The notes: a model not told the origin generated them from the letters alone. 64,000 bases of DNA from Dichetophora obliterata (GCA_963920525.1 OY986438.1:176633093-176697092), one strand, 5' to 3'; shown: positions 1-12,330, counted from the first letter of the stretch. Translations and numbers: made by a program.

Positions 1-668
1 TGCTGGCGCCAGTTAGAAATTCCAAGCTTCGTCAGGTTGTCCTCTACTTGGTCTTTCCAACGAAGATGCGGTCGTCCTCTTCTGCTTTGACCACCGCTGG
101 GTACTGAATCGAATGTTTTCTTCACTGGAGCATCGTCTTTCATGCGCTGAACATGACCAAGCCAGCGAAGCCGCTCGATGTTAATGCGCTTGACTATGTC
201 GATGTCAGCGTACAGCTCATACAGTTCATCATTTTACCGTATTTGGTACTCGCCATTGACGCAGATTGGTCCGTAGATCTTACGTAGATCATCTTAACTG
301 CTCAGCGTCCAGGTTTGTGATGCATAAAGTAGGACGGGCATGATGAGCGATTTATAGAGCGTGATTTTCGTTCGTCGAGAGAGGGCTCTGCTTCTTAATT
401 GCCTACTGAGCCCAAAGTAACACCTGTAGGCAAGAGTTATTCTTCGTTTGATCTCAATGCTGATGTCGTTGGTTGAGTTAATGCTGGATCCCAGATAAAC
501 GAAGTTATTCACAACCTCGAAGGAGGTATTGTCAACGGAAACGTGGGTTCCAAGACGCTGGGACTATTTGTTTGTTGATACCAAGTATTTCGTCTTATCT
601 GCATTCACTGCCAGACCCATTCGACTTGACTCTCTTTCTAATCTGGAAAATGCTGCACTGACTTCGCA
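1..668 (-). pseudogene. 3' part of a non-LTR retrotransposon reverse transcriptase (fragment)
   Basis: Read on the minus strand, this is the C-terminal part of a retrotransposon polymerase. Around 600-640 the peptide contains NADKTKYL, the usual segment just before the RT thumb. Positions 512-294 encode an open stretch with FVYLGSSI, EIKRRI and LYKSLIMPVLLYASQTW, typical of insect RT-like ORFs. Positions 230-1 continue with RLRWLGHVQRM and RGRPHLRWKDQV, the conserved tail. A stop after position 294 and a short deletion near 235-290 break the frame. The fragment runs off the window at its 3' side and stops at about 668, next to a hairpin element. The exact clade (RTE- or CR1-like) cannot be fixed from this part. 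Confidence 0.8.
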
Positions 669-680
669 CTGAAATTAGGT

Positions 681-1122
681 ACAAAAAAAAAAACCAACTT
701 CAAAACCACGACAAAGTAAAAAATAATTTTAAATTACTTTTCACATTAATTCTTGGTCAAATTTTTAAATTTATTTATACATATTACAAAATTGGAAATC
801 TTATTACTATAAATTTTTTCTATTAACTATTATTATCATAAATATATTAATTTCTCCATGAATATAAAACCTTTAAAGTCGGCGCTTATATAATCAGACT
901 TTTATAAAATAAACGCTCCGTCTTTAAAGGTTTTATATTCTTGGAGAAACTAATATATTTATGATAATAATAGGTAATAGAAAAAATTTAAAGCAATAAG
1001 ATTTCCAATTTAATAATATGTGTAAATAAATTAACAAATTTGACCAAGAATTAATGTGAAGAGTAATTTAAAATTATTGTTTTATTTCGTAGTGGTTTTG
1101 TTGTTTTTTTTTTGTTAAAAAG
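681..1122. mobile_element. hairpin (foldback) element of about 440 bp
   Basis: Two arms of about 200 bp are reverse complements of each other with few mismatches. The left arm runs from the A-rich tract at 681 to about 885, and the right arm from about 912 to the T-rich tract at about 1122. The inner ends are marked by CTTTAAAGTC (871-880) and its near-complement at 920-930. There is no coding potential. The structure is that of a MITE or foldback element. No clear target-site duplication was found, so its superfamily is unknown. It sits directly against the retrotransposon fragment. Confidence 0.7.
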
Positions 1123-2917
1123 TTTTTTTGATATAGAATCCGTGAAAAAAGTTTGCGCCAAATCGAAGATGTGTCGGTCAATTTTCATTCAAATCAATAA
1201 AAATTATGACTTTCAGTTTATGGTGGCTAATTTGACGAATTTTTACTCAGTAATAAGTTTTAGTTATAATAATAAAGTAAGTTAGTAACCAAAACGGAAT
1301 AACTGTCTTTCAGTGTCCATTGAAAGTATCTCTGAGTTTTGGCAATATCTTATTATATAAAGAAAAGAGAAACATCTGCTTCTATTAATTCTAAGATAAA
1401 CCACTTGCTTGAGATACTTCTTCTCGGTGTCAAATTGGCAATATATGCGTCATGTTTGGAGCCGCCTAAGTAACGCCTTCTAGATGTTATTTCTACGTGT
1501 TAGCGTTACAACCGCCCTGCATTTGATGTTGGTCGTGCTCTGTGGTCAGCAAGTCAAACATATGTCAACGTTGTCTTTGGTATTAAATTGCTTGTTGTTT
1601 TAGCCACAACATTGCATCGTTTCACAATGTCAGAAGTCATCAAAATCAAGTCACTACTGCCTAAACCGTACCCAGTCTCAACTAGCTGGTGGCAACTAAT
1701 AATAAACGCAATCAAAGCTCGATTTGTTTTCTTAAAGGCGTTTTTTGGCCCGCAACAATCTGGAAACTCAGTGCTGCGTGGTAATATAAATTGTTCGTGT
1801 TTATGTCTACGATGCTGATCGTGTATCTCTGTATCAACAGCACGTGGCCATTAATGACGTATGAATGATGTAACACGCGAGAGACACGTGCGGTTCCAGC
1901 GTGTTATTTTTGCTTGTTCCTTTGGACTTTTCGCTTCGATTTTTGCTTAAGAGGGAGGTGACCGTACATTTTTTGTTTTGGTTCAACTCTTAAACTGGTG
2001 GCAGCATTGCATTAGTTGTGAATGAGTTCGACACGCACACATATGAACAAATACAATGCTGTGAATTTGTTGAGTGGCGGCTACTCACTTCCGCCTTTAA
2101 TGCATAAAAATGCTATTGGCATTTTATTGTTGTTGTTGCTGTTGTCCTTTTATTTATTTATTATGCGTTTTTTTCCGTTGCCAAAATAGACAACCACCAT
2201 GAATGAAATGGCAAACATAAGGATCTCGGAAAAACATGCGAATTGTTTGCTAATAAAATGGGAGGAAAAATCCTTACAATATTTACTTTGCTTTTTGTAA
2301 TGGAACATATTGTTCGATATGAAATATGCTTAAAAGGTGATTTTATGATCTTATAGTTGAAATTTAATGACTTACCGAAAAATTCGCCCCAAAGTAAAAA
2401 GTGCGAAAATAGCTTAGAACTGCTTCATTGGATTTGGAGAAAATTTGGTGGTAAAACACAAAAAGAAATGTTCAATTTAAAATACCGCGCCTTTTTTAAT
2501 TATTGCAAATTTACTTATCGAAGTTCTTTTTTTGCTGAATTTTTTCGTCAATTTAATTTAAAGAATTTCTGCTATTTCGACATCAAAAACATTCACATAT
2601 TCACATCAAAACTGTAAAATTTATAGAACACGGTTAAAATTCTTGGACTAAATTTTAGTACAGTTAAAAATAATGCTGCATTTTTAAACCTTTTGGTTTC
2701 AAATTTAAACTTTGCAAATACTAACCCATAAATAACATTCTAGTGCAATAAAATTTTAACCAAAAGATATATTAAAATGTTTTTAAATTTAAGCACATTT
2801 CTGTATTGTTTTTAATACAAATTTGACTGAATTCTAGTACATTTGGATACTAAACTTTGCTTTTGACCTGTAAATAGTTAGCGGTTCATTTGCTTGTGTA
2901 ACGCTTTTTTTTTGTAT
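1123..2917. other. no gene recognised
   Basis: AT-rich DNA. Short open frames at 1588-1818 and 2357-2617 have no recognisable family features. A segment at about 1125-1180 matches, in inverse orientation, a segment at about 30085-30135 (shared core: ACGGATTCTATATCAAAAAA), so part of this stretch belongs to a dispersed repeat. The rest shows nothing I can name. Confidence 0.5.
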
Positions 2918-2975
2918 AGCGCAATAGCCCAGTGGTTAGAGCTGAATGTCGTGGGTTCGAGTTTACAGTGGTTGT
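2918..2975 (+). other. tRNA-like sequence with A and B boxes but shortened middle
   Basis: TAGCCCAGTGG at 2925-2935 matches the internal Pol III A box exactly, and GGTTCGAGTTT at 2954-2964 is close to the B box. A T-run follows at about 2981, as in a Pol III terminator. The boxes start only 29 bases apart, against about 44 in a normal tRNA, so an anticodon arm does not fit. It may be a decayed tRNA or the head of a SINE. No TSD was identified. Confidence 0.35.
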
Positions 2976-3478
2976 TATTTATTTTTTTTTTAAATATTGT
3001 AACCCAAGCCTATACTTAATTTTTAACCAAAGCTGTATTTTAATAATATATCAGAATTTTGCAAGTACTTGGTAGATTTGAAACCAAAGCTGGTGGGAAC
3101 TGTAGTACAGAAAAAGTTTAAATTTTAAAACAAGATTTCTAGCCGTCTAACCGTAACTTTATAATATATTTACTTTAATGTAACTATTTATAATTTTTGA
3201 CCTCAGTATTGAGATGAGAAAAAAGATCAGATATTCAAAGTTTTCAACTATTTGTGCGTATATTTCTACTTTTTTAAAAATTTTTTCTTAAATTATTTTT
3301 GTTTAAAAGCTTAATAACAGTTCTTAACTGTACAAAATTATCAAACAATGTTTGAGGCAATTTCATCTTTTGTATCATAGTGATTTTGGGGGTCTTCACA
3401 TTTCAGGATATACAATTTATTCATGACAAAGGAATACTAGCTACTTAACAACTTTCTTACATTAAACTAGCACTCGAC

Positions 3479-3660
3479 CGATTAATCGGCATCGGCTGGT
3501 ATCGGTAGGAAATTAAAGCTTCGGCATCGATTAAAATGTATATAATCGGCATCGAGTTTGTACCGGCATCAGCTGAAATTTAAGAATCGGCATCAATAAG
3601 GGTTTGGTAAATGCAGTCAACATCGGCATCGGCAAAGGCGTCAATGCAAAAATCGGGAAT
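3479..3660. repeat. cluster of six CGGCATC motifs
   Basis: Within about 180 bp the motif CGGCATC occurs six times on the plus strand, usually as ATCGGCATCG with variable spacers of 10-45 bp. The spacing is irregular, so it is not a simple tandem array. There is no coding signal. It could be a decayed satellite, the subterminal part of a transposon, or a protein-binding cluster. Confidence 0.55.
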
Positions 3661-3792
3661 AGGTGAAGCTGAACACCTACGATTTAATTTAATAACAAAA
3701 TCTTAAAAAATTTTTTTTTTAAATTTTCTAAAATAGATTTAACGTACCGGGTTCTTTACAAAAATAAGAAAAAATTCTTATCACACACTTAG

Positions 3793-4640
3793 CCAGCAAA
3801 AAAAGTGCCTCCAAAAGAAGGTAAAGTGCAGGGGGAGGTCTTGAATTCCATAATGTCCACTATTTCATGAAAGCATACCCAGAAGGCATTAATTTAACAT
3901 TTGCATGTCATTAAAATCATGTCAGGGGGTTAAAAAATCCCTGGGAAAATATCCCTTTTCCCGGCATTCTCGCGATTTTAGTGTTTGAAAAGGGAAGTGT
4001 TTGGGGTTTAAAAAATTGACATATGGAGGAATGCTTTTCTTCTCTAGAAGTGCTTCCAGAACTTTTTCAATGGAAGATTTCTTTGAGGCCTTCAATGAAA
4101 GGATTCTAGCGGTTGTTTCCAGAAGAACTTTAAGATGGCATTCCATGGAATGGAATGGTTTTTGTGGTTAGGGGGTTAAAAAATATCTGGTAAAAAATAT
4201 CCCTTTTCCCGGCATTCTCGCGATTTAAGTGTTGGAAATGAAAAGTGTTTGGGGGTTTAAAAAAATTTCACGTAAAATATCCTTTTTCCCGATTTTAAAA
4301 GCATTTTGGTGTTGGAAGTAGTAGTTTGTTTTTAGTGGGCCCATGTGCACCGCGACCCATTGGGTCTAATGTGCATTCGGAAGCAGTAAGTGATTGGGTT
4401 TAATTGGGATTTGTTATCCCACGGAAAATATCTAAAACATATACAATAAGTATATATACTTTTTTTACTTTAATTGAATTTAAATGCCATTGAAATGTCT
4501 TTTAGAAGTAGGTTATAAGAATGCTTCTTGAAAGAAGTTCATTATAAGACTAAGAAGAAGCACAGTTTGATCAATAAAATGTCTTCTGAAAGCAATGTCC
4601 CTTAGAATGCATGTCACATTTGCATCAAAAATTTTGCTGG
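3793..4640. mobile_element. possible MITE with CCAGCAAAA ends
   Basis: The block begins with CCAGCAAAA and ends with the exact complement TTTTGCTGG. Sub-end sequences are only weakly similar (CATTTGCATG near the left, GCATGTCACATTTGCATC near the right). Inside lie three related segments of about 90 bp. The terminal match is short and no TSD was seen, so the boundaries are tentative. Confidence 0.35.
3925..4318. repeat. three imperfect copies of a ~90-bp unit
   Basis: Copy 1 (3925-4018) and copy 2 (4171-4265) share GGGGGTTAAAAAAT, then TATCCCTTTTCCCGGCATTC, then TCGCGATTT, GTGTT and AGTGTTTGG, in that order. A shortened third copy (4249-4318) overlaps the tail of copy 2 and keeps the AAATATCC, TTTTTCCC and GGTGTTGGAAG parts. 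The first two copies are 246 bp apart. Confidence 0.65.
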
Positions 4641-5830
4641 GTATAAACCAATTTTAATCGTCATTAAATTAGTGGTTCATAAGAGGCCAATTTACTCTAA
4701 AAGAGGGCGTGGCCTGCCCAACTTTTCCAAATTTTTAGATTTATACTAATACTTATACTAAAAAGTGCTATAAATAACGTTTTTTTCTCATTTTAATGTA
4801 TAAAATCGATTGAAGTATTGAATACATCTTTCAGTGTATTGTTTTATTGTTTTACATTTTCGGAATCAATAACATCGTTAAAATATTCTCAGAAAGTTTT
4901 AAGTCAATTAATAAAAATTGCTTCAGTTATAAGCAAAATCATCCGGAAAAAACTGTAACTTAACTTTACTACTTGTAAAACTTAAAACGAGTTTTTCTCG
5001 AAAGGTGCTGCTTGGTACCTGTGAACAGCATTATTTTAAATCTGTACTTCCAAATATTATGCACTTGTTAAGCAAATACAATTGCTACTTTTAACAGTTC
5101 GATTTTTATTTTAGATAAATATTTTTTTTATGACCTAAAACAAATTACTTTTTAAGTCAAAAATCGGTTTTTCAACTGACATCTTAGCAAAAATCAATAT
5201 ATTTCAAAAATCTTGGATTTCTTCTGCAGAACCGAAATTATTTTTTTTTGTAGATGAAGCTCCGAAAAATCGTGTCAATCGCATATTTTATGTGCTTCAC
5301 TATACTACTGAATCCTTTTATAATAATTAATATTTTTTAACCAAAAATTAAAAAAATTTTTGCAAAAGTTATATAATTATAATGTTAAAAAAATATTACC
5401 TGAAATAAAAAGTCGCTTCAAAATAAAATTTTTTATGCTGGGTTTTTCTCGCATAAAAAACTTTAATGGGCCCTTTTACTGAAATGAATAAATAAAAAAA
5501 TTAATTTAATATATGGTTTTTATTTTGTTCAAAGTTCCATATTAAAGATTGTCAGTTTTTACTACCTTGATATTACTTCTGAGAAACCTTTTAATACAAG
5601 ATCAAAATTATTTCCTTCGATTCAACTTCGCAGGTACTTGTAAGGGCATACATAATAATTTAACATTATATTAAAAAAAATAATGTGTGCATAGAGAAGA
5701 TTTTGTTTCTGCTTACAGTTCTGCATTACAATGTCATCATCGAAAAATTTTTACAAGCTGGTATTTCGTAGCTCAGTAAGTTTCCACGAGGTTTCCATAA
5801 CACTTGTGAGAAAAGCAGTTTCGAGACTTA
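4641..5830. other. no gene recognised
   Basis: AT-rich sequence without a convincing open frame, repeat arm or RNA signal. Probably decayed transposon or neutral upstream DNA. Confidence 0.4.
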
Positions 5831-6228
5831 AGGCTTGATTGTCCAAGCGTAACGTGAGGTGGCGCAGCGGGACGTAGCATAGCGCTACGTTGCCCCGAGG
5901 ATAAACGTAGTGCAGGCACCGATTTGTAGACCGCAGAAAATTTGTTATAAAAGCTCTCGTGTTTTTCTAGTAGGCTTATTATCTTCTCCACTTCAATAAA
6001 AGACTGCATACTTTCTTATATTGAATTAAAATTTACAAACTGTCAAGACTAGTCAAACTGTCAAAAATCGTAACGTTACGGGGAAATCTATTTTCAACAG
6101 ACTTCTACGCTGCGTACTGCCACGATATGATTTCGGTAACGACATGTACACATTTACCATTAAACAGATTTTAACTTGATATTTGGCAACGTCGCGCTAC
6201 GTTATCTTACGCTTGGGTAATCAAGTCT
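5831..6228. mobile_element. Harbinger-like MITE with TTA target duplication
   Basis: The ends are 22-bp terminal inverted repeats. The left one starts AGGCTTGATTGTCCAAGCG at 5831 and the right one, read inward on the minus strand from 6228, starts AGACTTGATTACCCAAGCG: three mismatches in 22. The trinucleotide TTA flanks both ends (5828-5830 and 6229-6231). A 3-bp TTA/TAA duplication is the mark of PIF/Harbinger elements. The element is 398 bp and encodes nothing, so it is non-autonomous. Sub-terminal ACGTAGC and GCTACGT words recur. Confidence 0.75.
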
Positions 6229-8620
6229 TTATTCATACGAAAGCGTATGAAATTAACTTTAAAGTGGTCTCTTTTAAGTTCCAACGAGCGGAAATGAAGC
6301 TCATAAAAGCATGTTGCATGTTCAGTTGTTCGTTGGGGATCCTGTCTTCACGGAAAAATTCTGAGATATTACTTACTGACTTTTGAAACAAATAAAACTT
6401 TAACTCTCAACCAAATGGTATTTTTAGTGATTTTTCAAAATGTAAAATTTATTTGACTCTGTTTTGTCAAACATATTGCAAGCATGCAAATTATATAAAT
6501 TTTAGGGGTTAATATTTTATAAGCTTATCTCTTACTTAATATTAAGAATATAATATTATATTTTAATGCCATATATTTTAGAAAAATCCAAACCGGATTA
6601 GTTGTAGCAGAATATCAAAAGATAGTTCTTTAAATCTTGCTAAAATGGTGTACTTTATGTCGTTGAATTTAATACAAAAACTAAATAAACCAAACTGAGT
6701 TAAAAGCAAAACTCTAAGCAAAACAAAAGTGTGAAAATGTAATTGCATAATGAGTGTAATTAATACACGCATGTAGAAGAGCTTAGAAACTTCTTCAATG
6801 ATTTCAAAAACCTTTAACTTCCACACTTTCTTAACTTAAATTACTTATATAACGTATACATAATTGCTTTTTGAAGCCATTACTTGTGAGTTGAAATACA
6901 AAAATAGAAGAAAAAAAAAATAATCAAGCTATAGCAATAATAACATTTCAAGCTCTTTTTAAAACTTGGCGTGTCAAAGCATGACCAGCACCCCCAAAAA
7001 TGGCACTCACCAACGAAAATCGAACAAACAAGCCGCCCACACCATCCCAACGCTATGGTATATTCACACAAACATGCAAATAAACAAACACACACCTTAG
7101 GCTTAAAACAGAAAAATAATCGAATCCTTTATAAATACCAGTAAAAGCAAAACAAATTAAAATTAAAACAAAATGTTTTCTCATGCTGAAAGCATGAGTG
7201 GGGTGAGGGGGGGGGAGAGAGGACAGCGAGCCTGCAATTTGCTAGGTGCCGCCTGCAGTTGTGTGTGCGCTATAAAAAGACGCATTTGTTCAGCAAACTG
7301 CACAGGAGTTTATGAAAAAAAATATCTGTATTTATTTTCCGATGATCTCAAAAATTAATTAAGCTCTCACACTAAAGCTCCCGCACCAACACTAACTTAC
7401 TTAACAGATACAGCCAAAACTCAAGCTGCAGATATACAGATACAGAAGCACGGCTGGATAATTTGCAGGCGTTGCTAGCATGTTAATGAACAATCAGCAA
7501 AAATTGGTGGCATGAGTGTGCACCACTTAACGGTTCCTTCCTCTATCACAAGCTTCTAACCCCAAATAACTGCTCCATAACAGAGGAGAGCAGGGTGCAT
7601 ACCACAGACTTGAAACTTTTGAGCATCGGAGTGTAGCTTTGAAAAAGTGTCGCCGTTATCTCATAGGCAAGTTGTATAGCTCTTTTGCCACCACACACAC
7701 CCACACACTGATGACGTGGGTACTGCTTCAGTCTTAGCCTCTTAATATCCCTAACAACGTACTTACTTTACTTTTGTTCGGATTTTCCCGCCTTGACGCT
7801 GGCCATAGAAACTTCCAAGCCAAATATCGGTTAGCCCACCAACCGACGGCAAAGCTAAATAAAACGACAACAACGCCGACGCTGACGAAGATGACGGCAA
7901 CGACAACGACGTTGGTGAAACGGTAATATCCTTGTGTTTGCTGGAAGGAAAAAGGAAGTGGATAATACATCCGTCCTTGTTGCTTCGTGTCACCCACTTA
8001 ATACCACGCTGCACACCAAGTGATTTGCGCCAATGCTTTTCCCGAATAAAAAATGAAAAAAAAAAAACACCAACTGAGGTCCACAGCCAAGTGGTAGTTG
8101 TTGTTGCACAAGCTTTCGGTCAGAGCTTTTTTAGGGAACCTAACGTAAAATGGCCAAGGTATTTTTTGTGCCAAACTTTTCTCTAGAATTTGTGGGGCGC
8201 ATTTTAAGGGGCAACTCTACCAAAACTATTTCCTATCCGTAACTATTTTAATCAACTTGTAGGTTCATATGCGTTGTGAATTGGTAAAACTCCTTTTAAG
8301 TCATTGAATTTCATATAAATATAGTGCAACCACTCCATTTTGTCTTTCCTTTCTCTCTCTCTCATTTCGTTTTCACGTCAGCTTTCGTATTCGCACGCTT
8401 AAAAGCTTTTTCACCTATCCTATGCCTGTCATACCCATCCGGGCTTTAAGCTTTTAGCCTATCTCCCACACCATCTCGTCATATCTGCGGAATAACAAAA
8501 CGTTTCTCAGGCAATGATAATTTGGCAGAGTTTCCGACAGTTTTTCCTTACCTAGTTCGTCCCGAAACAGTCCACCCCAAGTTGTAGCTGTTGTCATCGC
8601 TGCTTGAAAGGCTCATTGAA
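6229..8620. other. upstream region, largely unique
   Basis: No recognised gene. Base composition becomes less extreme from about 6.9 kb. A perfect 8-bp stem with a 3-base loop (CTCATGCT, GAA, AGCATGAG) lies at 7180-7198, followed by a G-run at about 7209. Overlapping minus-strand open frames at 7734-8014 have stretches rich in V or S because the DNA holds GAC/AAC-type triplet repeats. They are probably not coding, although a good donor-like AAA|GTAAGT lies at their 3' end on that strand. Confidence 0.4.
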
Positions 8621-10002
8621 GCCTAAACTTGTGTGTAATGCATTTGAGCTTTCCTTGCGTTGGTATCCCCAATATTGTAAGCCACACCTTGTCGCTCGGC
8701 GCTGATTGGTGTTTCAACGGAAAAGGGGTGGTCGGTGGATTACAGCATAAGCGTATACCCGGTTCCGTTACCGTCGTCGCTGAGCCAAACACGCTATGCT
8801 ACATGCTGCAAAAGACACCCTTAAATCTAAGCCAGCCAACCATCAAACCCAGGGCTGTTCACCACCCACCGAACAGTCAAACGTACAACCACCCACAATC
8901 ACTCGAAACCACCACCACCACCACCAATCAGCCTCTGTCGTTGTATCGAAGAAACAACAACAATACAGCACCCTGCTAGGGGGTGGCTTTGCGCACGCCA
9001 CAGCTTTAAAAAGAAGAAAAACGCTGCGCTGCGCTGCGCTGCTCTTGATTGCGCCGGTAGCTGGGCAGGATGTGTGTGATTTGGCGACGGAATCGAAATC
9101 AATTGTTACGTTGCTGTGCCACAGATCGGTCACAATCCGGTGTCAGTCCCGCTTTTTTTTTCCTCTGATATTGTTGTGATTTACGTAATCGCACGAAAAC
9201 GTTTGGTTAAGTGTTGACGAAGTTGAGGACACAGTGCTTTAGGTTCTTGTTACTTGGTGGTGCCTACCTGGTGCACATTGGACGTGATTTAGACTGATTT
9301 GTTACTGCATTTTAGCCTTGAATCCAGTAGAAGCCTATATAAAGAACGCACACACTCTCACACAAACAATCAAATAAACTGCTAATATGTACTTTTGAAA
9401 AGTCCACGCACACTTGTAACTCATACACCAACACGTATTGCGCATAAAACGTTGTCCGGAAGTCGAGGTGTCCGGTAACGGTAACCGGTTCCGATCGTCA
9501 CTTTTCCCGTTCCTTTTCCTGTTCCGCTTGCGACGCCGATGACTACGACGACGACGACGACTACGACTATGAGAACGTGGAGTAGCACCACAACCACGAC
9601 TCAGACTCCACAATAAACATTCGCACAAATACAAATACATAAAATAAATTTTTGAAAATTATTTGTGTGTGTGTGAGAACTTTTTTTCCCCAACACAATT
9701 GTCGTTGGTCGCTGTTGCTGGTGTTAATATTTTCCGGTTTCCTATAAACCACAAATTGGTGCATTTCTGGAATTTGAATTTTTTCATTGACTTTGTGTGT
9801 GTGTATTTTTTTGTTGGTGCTTAAAATGTGTGCTCTTACCAATGGTGATGGTTAATAACTTTAAAACTTGAAAAGAAAAACAATTAAAAAAAGTATTTGT
9901 TACAAATAGTGTTTGTTACAAAAAACAAAAACAACTTCGCCAAACAACCGTCGGCATCAAATATAAGCGTTAAAATAACCCGACGTTGTTTTCTGCTCTG
10001 CC
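8621..10002 (+). promoter_or_regulatory. probable leader and promoter region of the ETS gene
   Basis: This stretch just upstream of the first ETS codon is rich in CAA/CAC/GAC triplets and GT runs, typical of fly 5' leader exons. Open frames on both strands (8629-9179, 8843-9133, 9335-9640) read as low-complexity repeats in several frames and are unlikely to be genes. A TATA-like TATATAAA at 9336-9343 is one possible core promoter, but no strong initiator follows. An in-frame TAA at 9976-9978 shows that translation starts at 10003 unless an upstream exon joins between them. That this is leader is an inference from position. Confidence 0.4.
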
Positions 10003-10084
10003 ATGATGCTTGACATTAAAAGCTCGGCTGATTATTTATCACGATCGACCGGAAGTTTTAGCAACTTTTCAATGTTGTTCGCAG
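10003..10084 (+). CDS. Ets65A: ETS transcription factor (ERG/FLI group, Ets65A-like), coding exon 1
   Basis: The exon opens with two ATG codons (10003 and 10006), has a stop in frame 25 bases upstream, and encodes about 27 residues beginning MMLDIKSSADYLSR and containing GSFSNFSMLF. It ends CAG|GTGAGT, a near-perfect donor at 10085, leaving one base of the next codon (phase 1). The next exon in matching phase is 6.4 kb away. The peptide is serine-rich with no known domain, as expected for the N-terminus of this family. The protein is a nuclear DNA-binding regulator. Identity rests on exon 4, which carries the family signature. The Ets21C paralogue is the main alternative. The symbol is a best guess for the fly orthologue. 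Confidence 0.68.
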
Positions 10085-11145
10085 GTGAGTTTGATGTTGC
10101 TTAGTTGAATTTGAGAGAAAGTGAATGATCAATTAAGCGGGTTTTACTGATCATATTCAGCATGTTATAACTAGACAAGTTTGTGCTAGGGTTGAATATG
10201 CTCTCTTTTTTAGTGATTATAACTGTCGAAACCATAAATTTTGCTATTTTACTTATTTTCATTTTCTCATAGCAATCTCATCATTTGCAAATTTTGTATG
10301 AGCTGTCAACTTTTTTTGACAGTTTCGGTCACCGGGTCTCCGCTCTAACACTACCTTATATAGTTATACCATGATCTCCAGCACGTTTCTGTAAGAATTA
10401 TAGGTATTTTAAACTAATCGAAGAGCGCGCTACAGCTTTTTGCAGCTTTCTCATTGAGTGTGGTGGGTAGAGATGTAGCGAACAAAATTACATATAAAAT
10501 AAAACTTGGTGATCGTGCTCAAGGCTCATTTATAAGGTTGTGGCTCTTGAGAGCAAGCTCGGTCGAACTGTCGGAATGGATGCAAAGAAATCAAGAAAAT
10601 GAATGCATAGAACAAAGAAAAGCACAGTGACTGTTCAAGCAAAGGCGGAAAAAAACGCATTTCTCTCAAGTGCCACAAACTTATTAATGAACCTTGATCG
10701 TGCTGAAGGTGGTCCATGAAAGCCACTTACACAAATGACTAGTTAAAGAGAGTTTTTACGTAAATAAACGTTGAAATAGAGAGTAGAAAAACTTGAATGT
10801 ATCCGCAATAAAAGTATTGCGAATGACAAATTTGTGAAATAATTAACAATTGTATTCCGTTTCATAAGAGAAAAGTACACGACATTATGGCATGATAGAA
10901 ATGTCGAGGTAGTATCGAGATCCGATTAACATTCAAATTTGTAGATATGAATTTTCGGGTACGATGAATCTTTTTATGATATTAATTGTGATATCTTGCA
11001 TGCCAGAGGACGTTGTGGTAAAAATCTCTGAAAACATCGCGAAAAACTCCCAAACCGCTTATTCGACTAGCGTTCAAACCTGTGTACTTTTGTTTTTGGG
11101 TGTGGAAAGTACATTGATACTATCTATTTTGCTCTATTATGAATA
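10085..11145. other. start of ETS intron 1
   Basis: Intronic DNA between the exon 1 donor and the first long-TIR transposon. It includes a small stem (CTGTCAA, then TTGACAG) at about 10304-10322. No gene was recognised. A segment at about 10960-11030 resembles one at about 16185-16250 in the same orientation (shared words ACGATGA, TCTTTT and GACGTTGTGGTA or near forms). Confidence 0.5.
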
Positions 11146-11584
11146 CTAAGGTGAATCGTGTTTTTCAGGCGTAAAAAACTTTTTTGAATGCTATTTAAAA
11201 TGTCCAGCATTCAAGAAAATCTTAAATCTAAAAGGATATTAAAATCGCTTTGACCATCTACCAGCGGTTTTGATTTAAAAAAATTACTTTTTTGTCGAAA
11301 ATCAACGGTTTTTCATCGTAAGTTCTTATTGAGCTGAAATAACTACCCCAAAGTAAGGTACAAATTAAAGGTATTTGGGGTCCCACAGTTCTGAGTAGGA
11401 AGATTGTTGGATTCGATAATTTTGTCTGTGCAACAGTGCTCAGATTTTCGTCAAAACTGTGGGTATTTTTCACAAAAATCGCTATAAATCAGCTATTTTT
11501 CAGTAAATTTTAGAAAATGTAGTATTTTTTAAAAAAATTTGATGTAATCTATCTAAAGGTAAAAAAAATTCAAAATGGTGAAAT

Positions 11585-12330
11585 TAATTTTTTATGAATT
11601 TTCAGTGATGCAATCACATTGTAGCTTCCTTGTGAATCCAGTGTAAATATAATGTGCCCGACTTTTGTTACAGTTGCACACGAATGGCTTACAAGGTGCA
11701 CTAGCCTTTCGGTATTTTGCGAATGGCAAGGAAAATCTGATATAAAATACAAACAAGTTTAAATAATGATGATAAGATATATATCGCACCAGCAATACTT
11801 GGGATTTCAATTATTCCTTCAGAGTCTGCATATTCCTTAAGCATTTCATTTATTAAAAATTGGGTGCATGGTGGTTCCAATATACGCACCTTTGCCCAGT
11901 CTATCAACTGCACATACGTTCAAATCGTAGTTTAGGAATTTTAAATCGACGCACAACCATCGTCAGTTCTGCTCGGAGCTTCAAAATTTTTGAATTATCT
12001 TCCTGTCGTTTAGTTTTATCCTTATCTGTTATCATCGCCAATAAGATATTTTCTATATGGCAATAAAATCAACTGCGTTGAATAGAGGATTCCATGACAG
12101 ATCTGACAAATGGGGGAAACTGGCACGTAAGCGGAATATGTTTAAACAGGTTACGACTTCCATCAATCGCAAGTGAATGAGTCTTTTCGTTGAAACCAAA
12201 ATGGAAAATATACTTTCATGACAAGAGTAACTATATTTATCAAATTTTGATTTGAGTTCAGCTTGGAAATATATGTGCAAAGAAGACGAGTTGCAAATGG
12301 GTTCCACGCTATAAATTAAGTGGAGGAATT
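11585..12330 (-). pseudogene. relic of a transposon ORF (unclassified family)
   Basis: On the minus strand, open pieces at 11913-11701 and 11752-11570 contain DWAKVRILEPPCTQFL and a later segment with PCHSQNTERLVHLVSHS. As I recall them, such EPPxT and PCHxQxxERxV motifs occur in a widespread ORF of unclassified arthropod DNA elements. The exact family is not established here. The frame is broken several times, and an adjoining open piece lies at 12307-12053. The position between the two arms of the long-TIR element suggests that it is that element's own gene. Confidence 0.45.

Noticed and set aside
1588..1818. 76-codon plus-strand frame
   Set aside because: No family features, no splice signals, flanked by repeats; compatible with chance.
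8629..9179. Overlapping open frames of 67-127 codons on both strands
   Set aside because: The sequence is made of CAC/CAA/GCT-type repeats that keep several frames open at once; no domain and no consistent splice context.
9335..9842. Minus-strand frames with arginine/serine-rich segments
   Set aside because: The RS-like stretch is a translation of GAC/GAT triplet repeats; the plus strand fits a leader region better.
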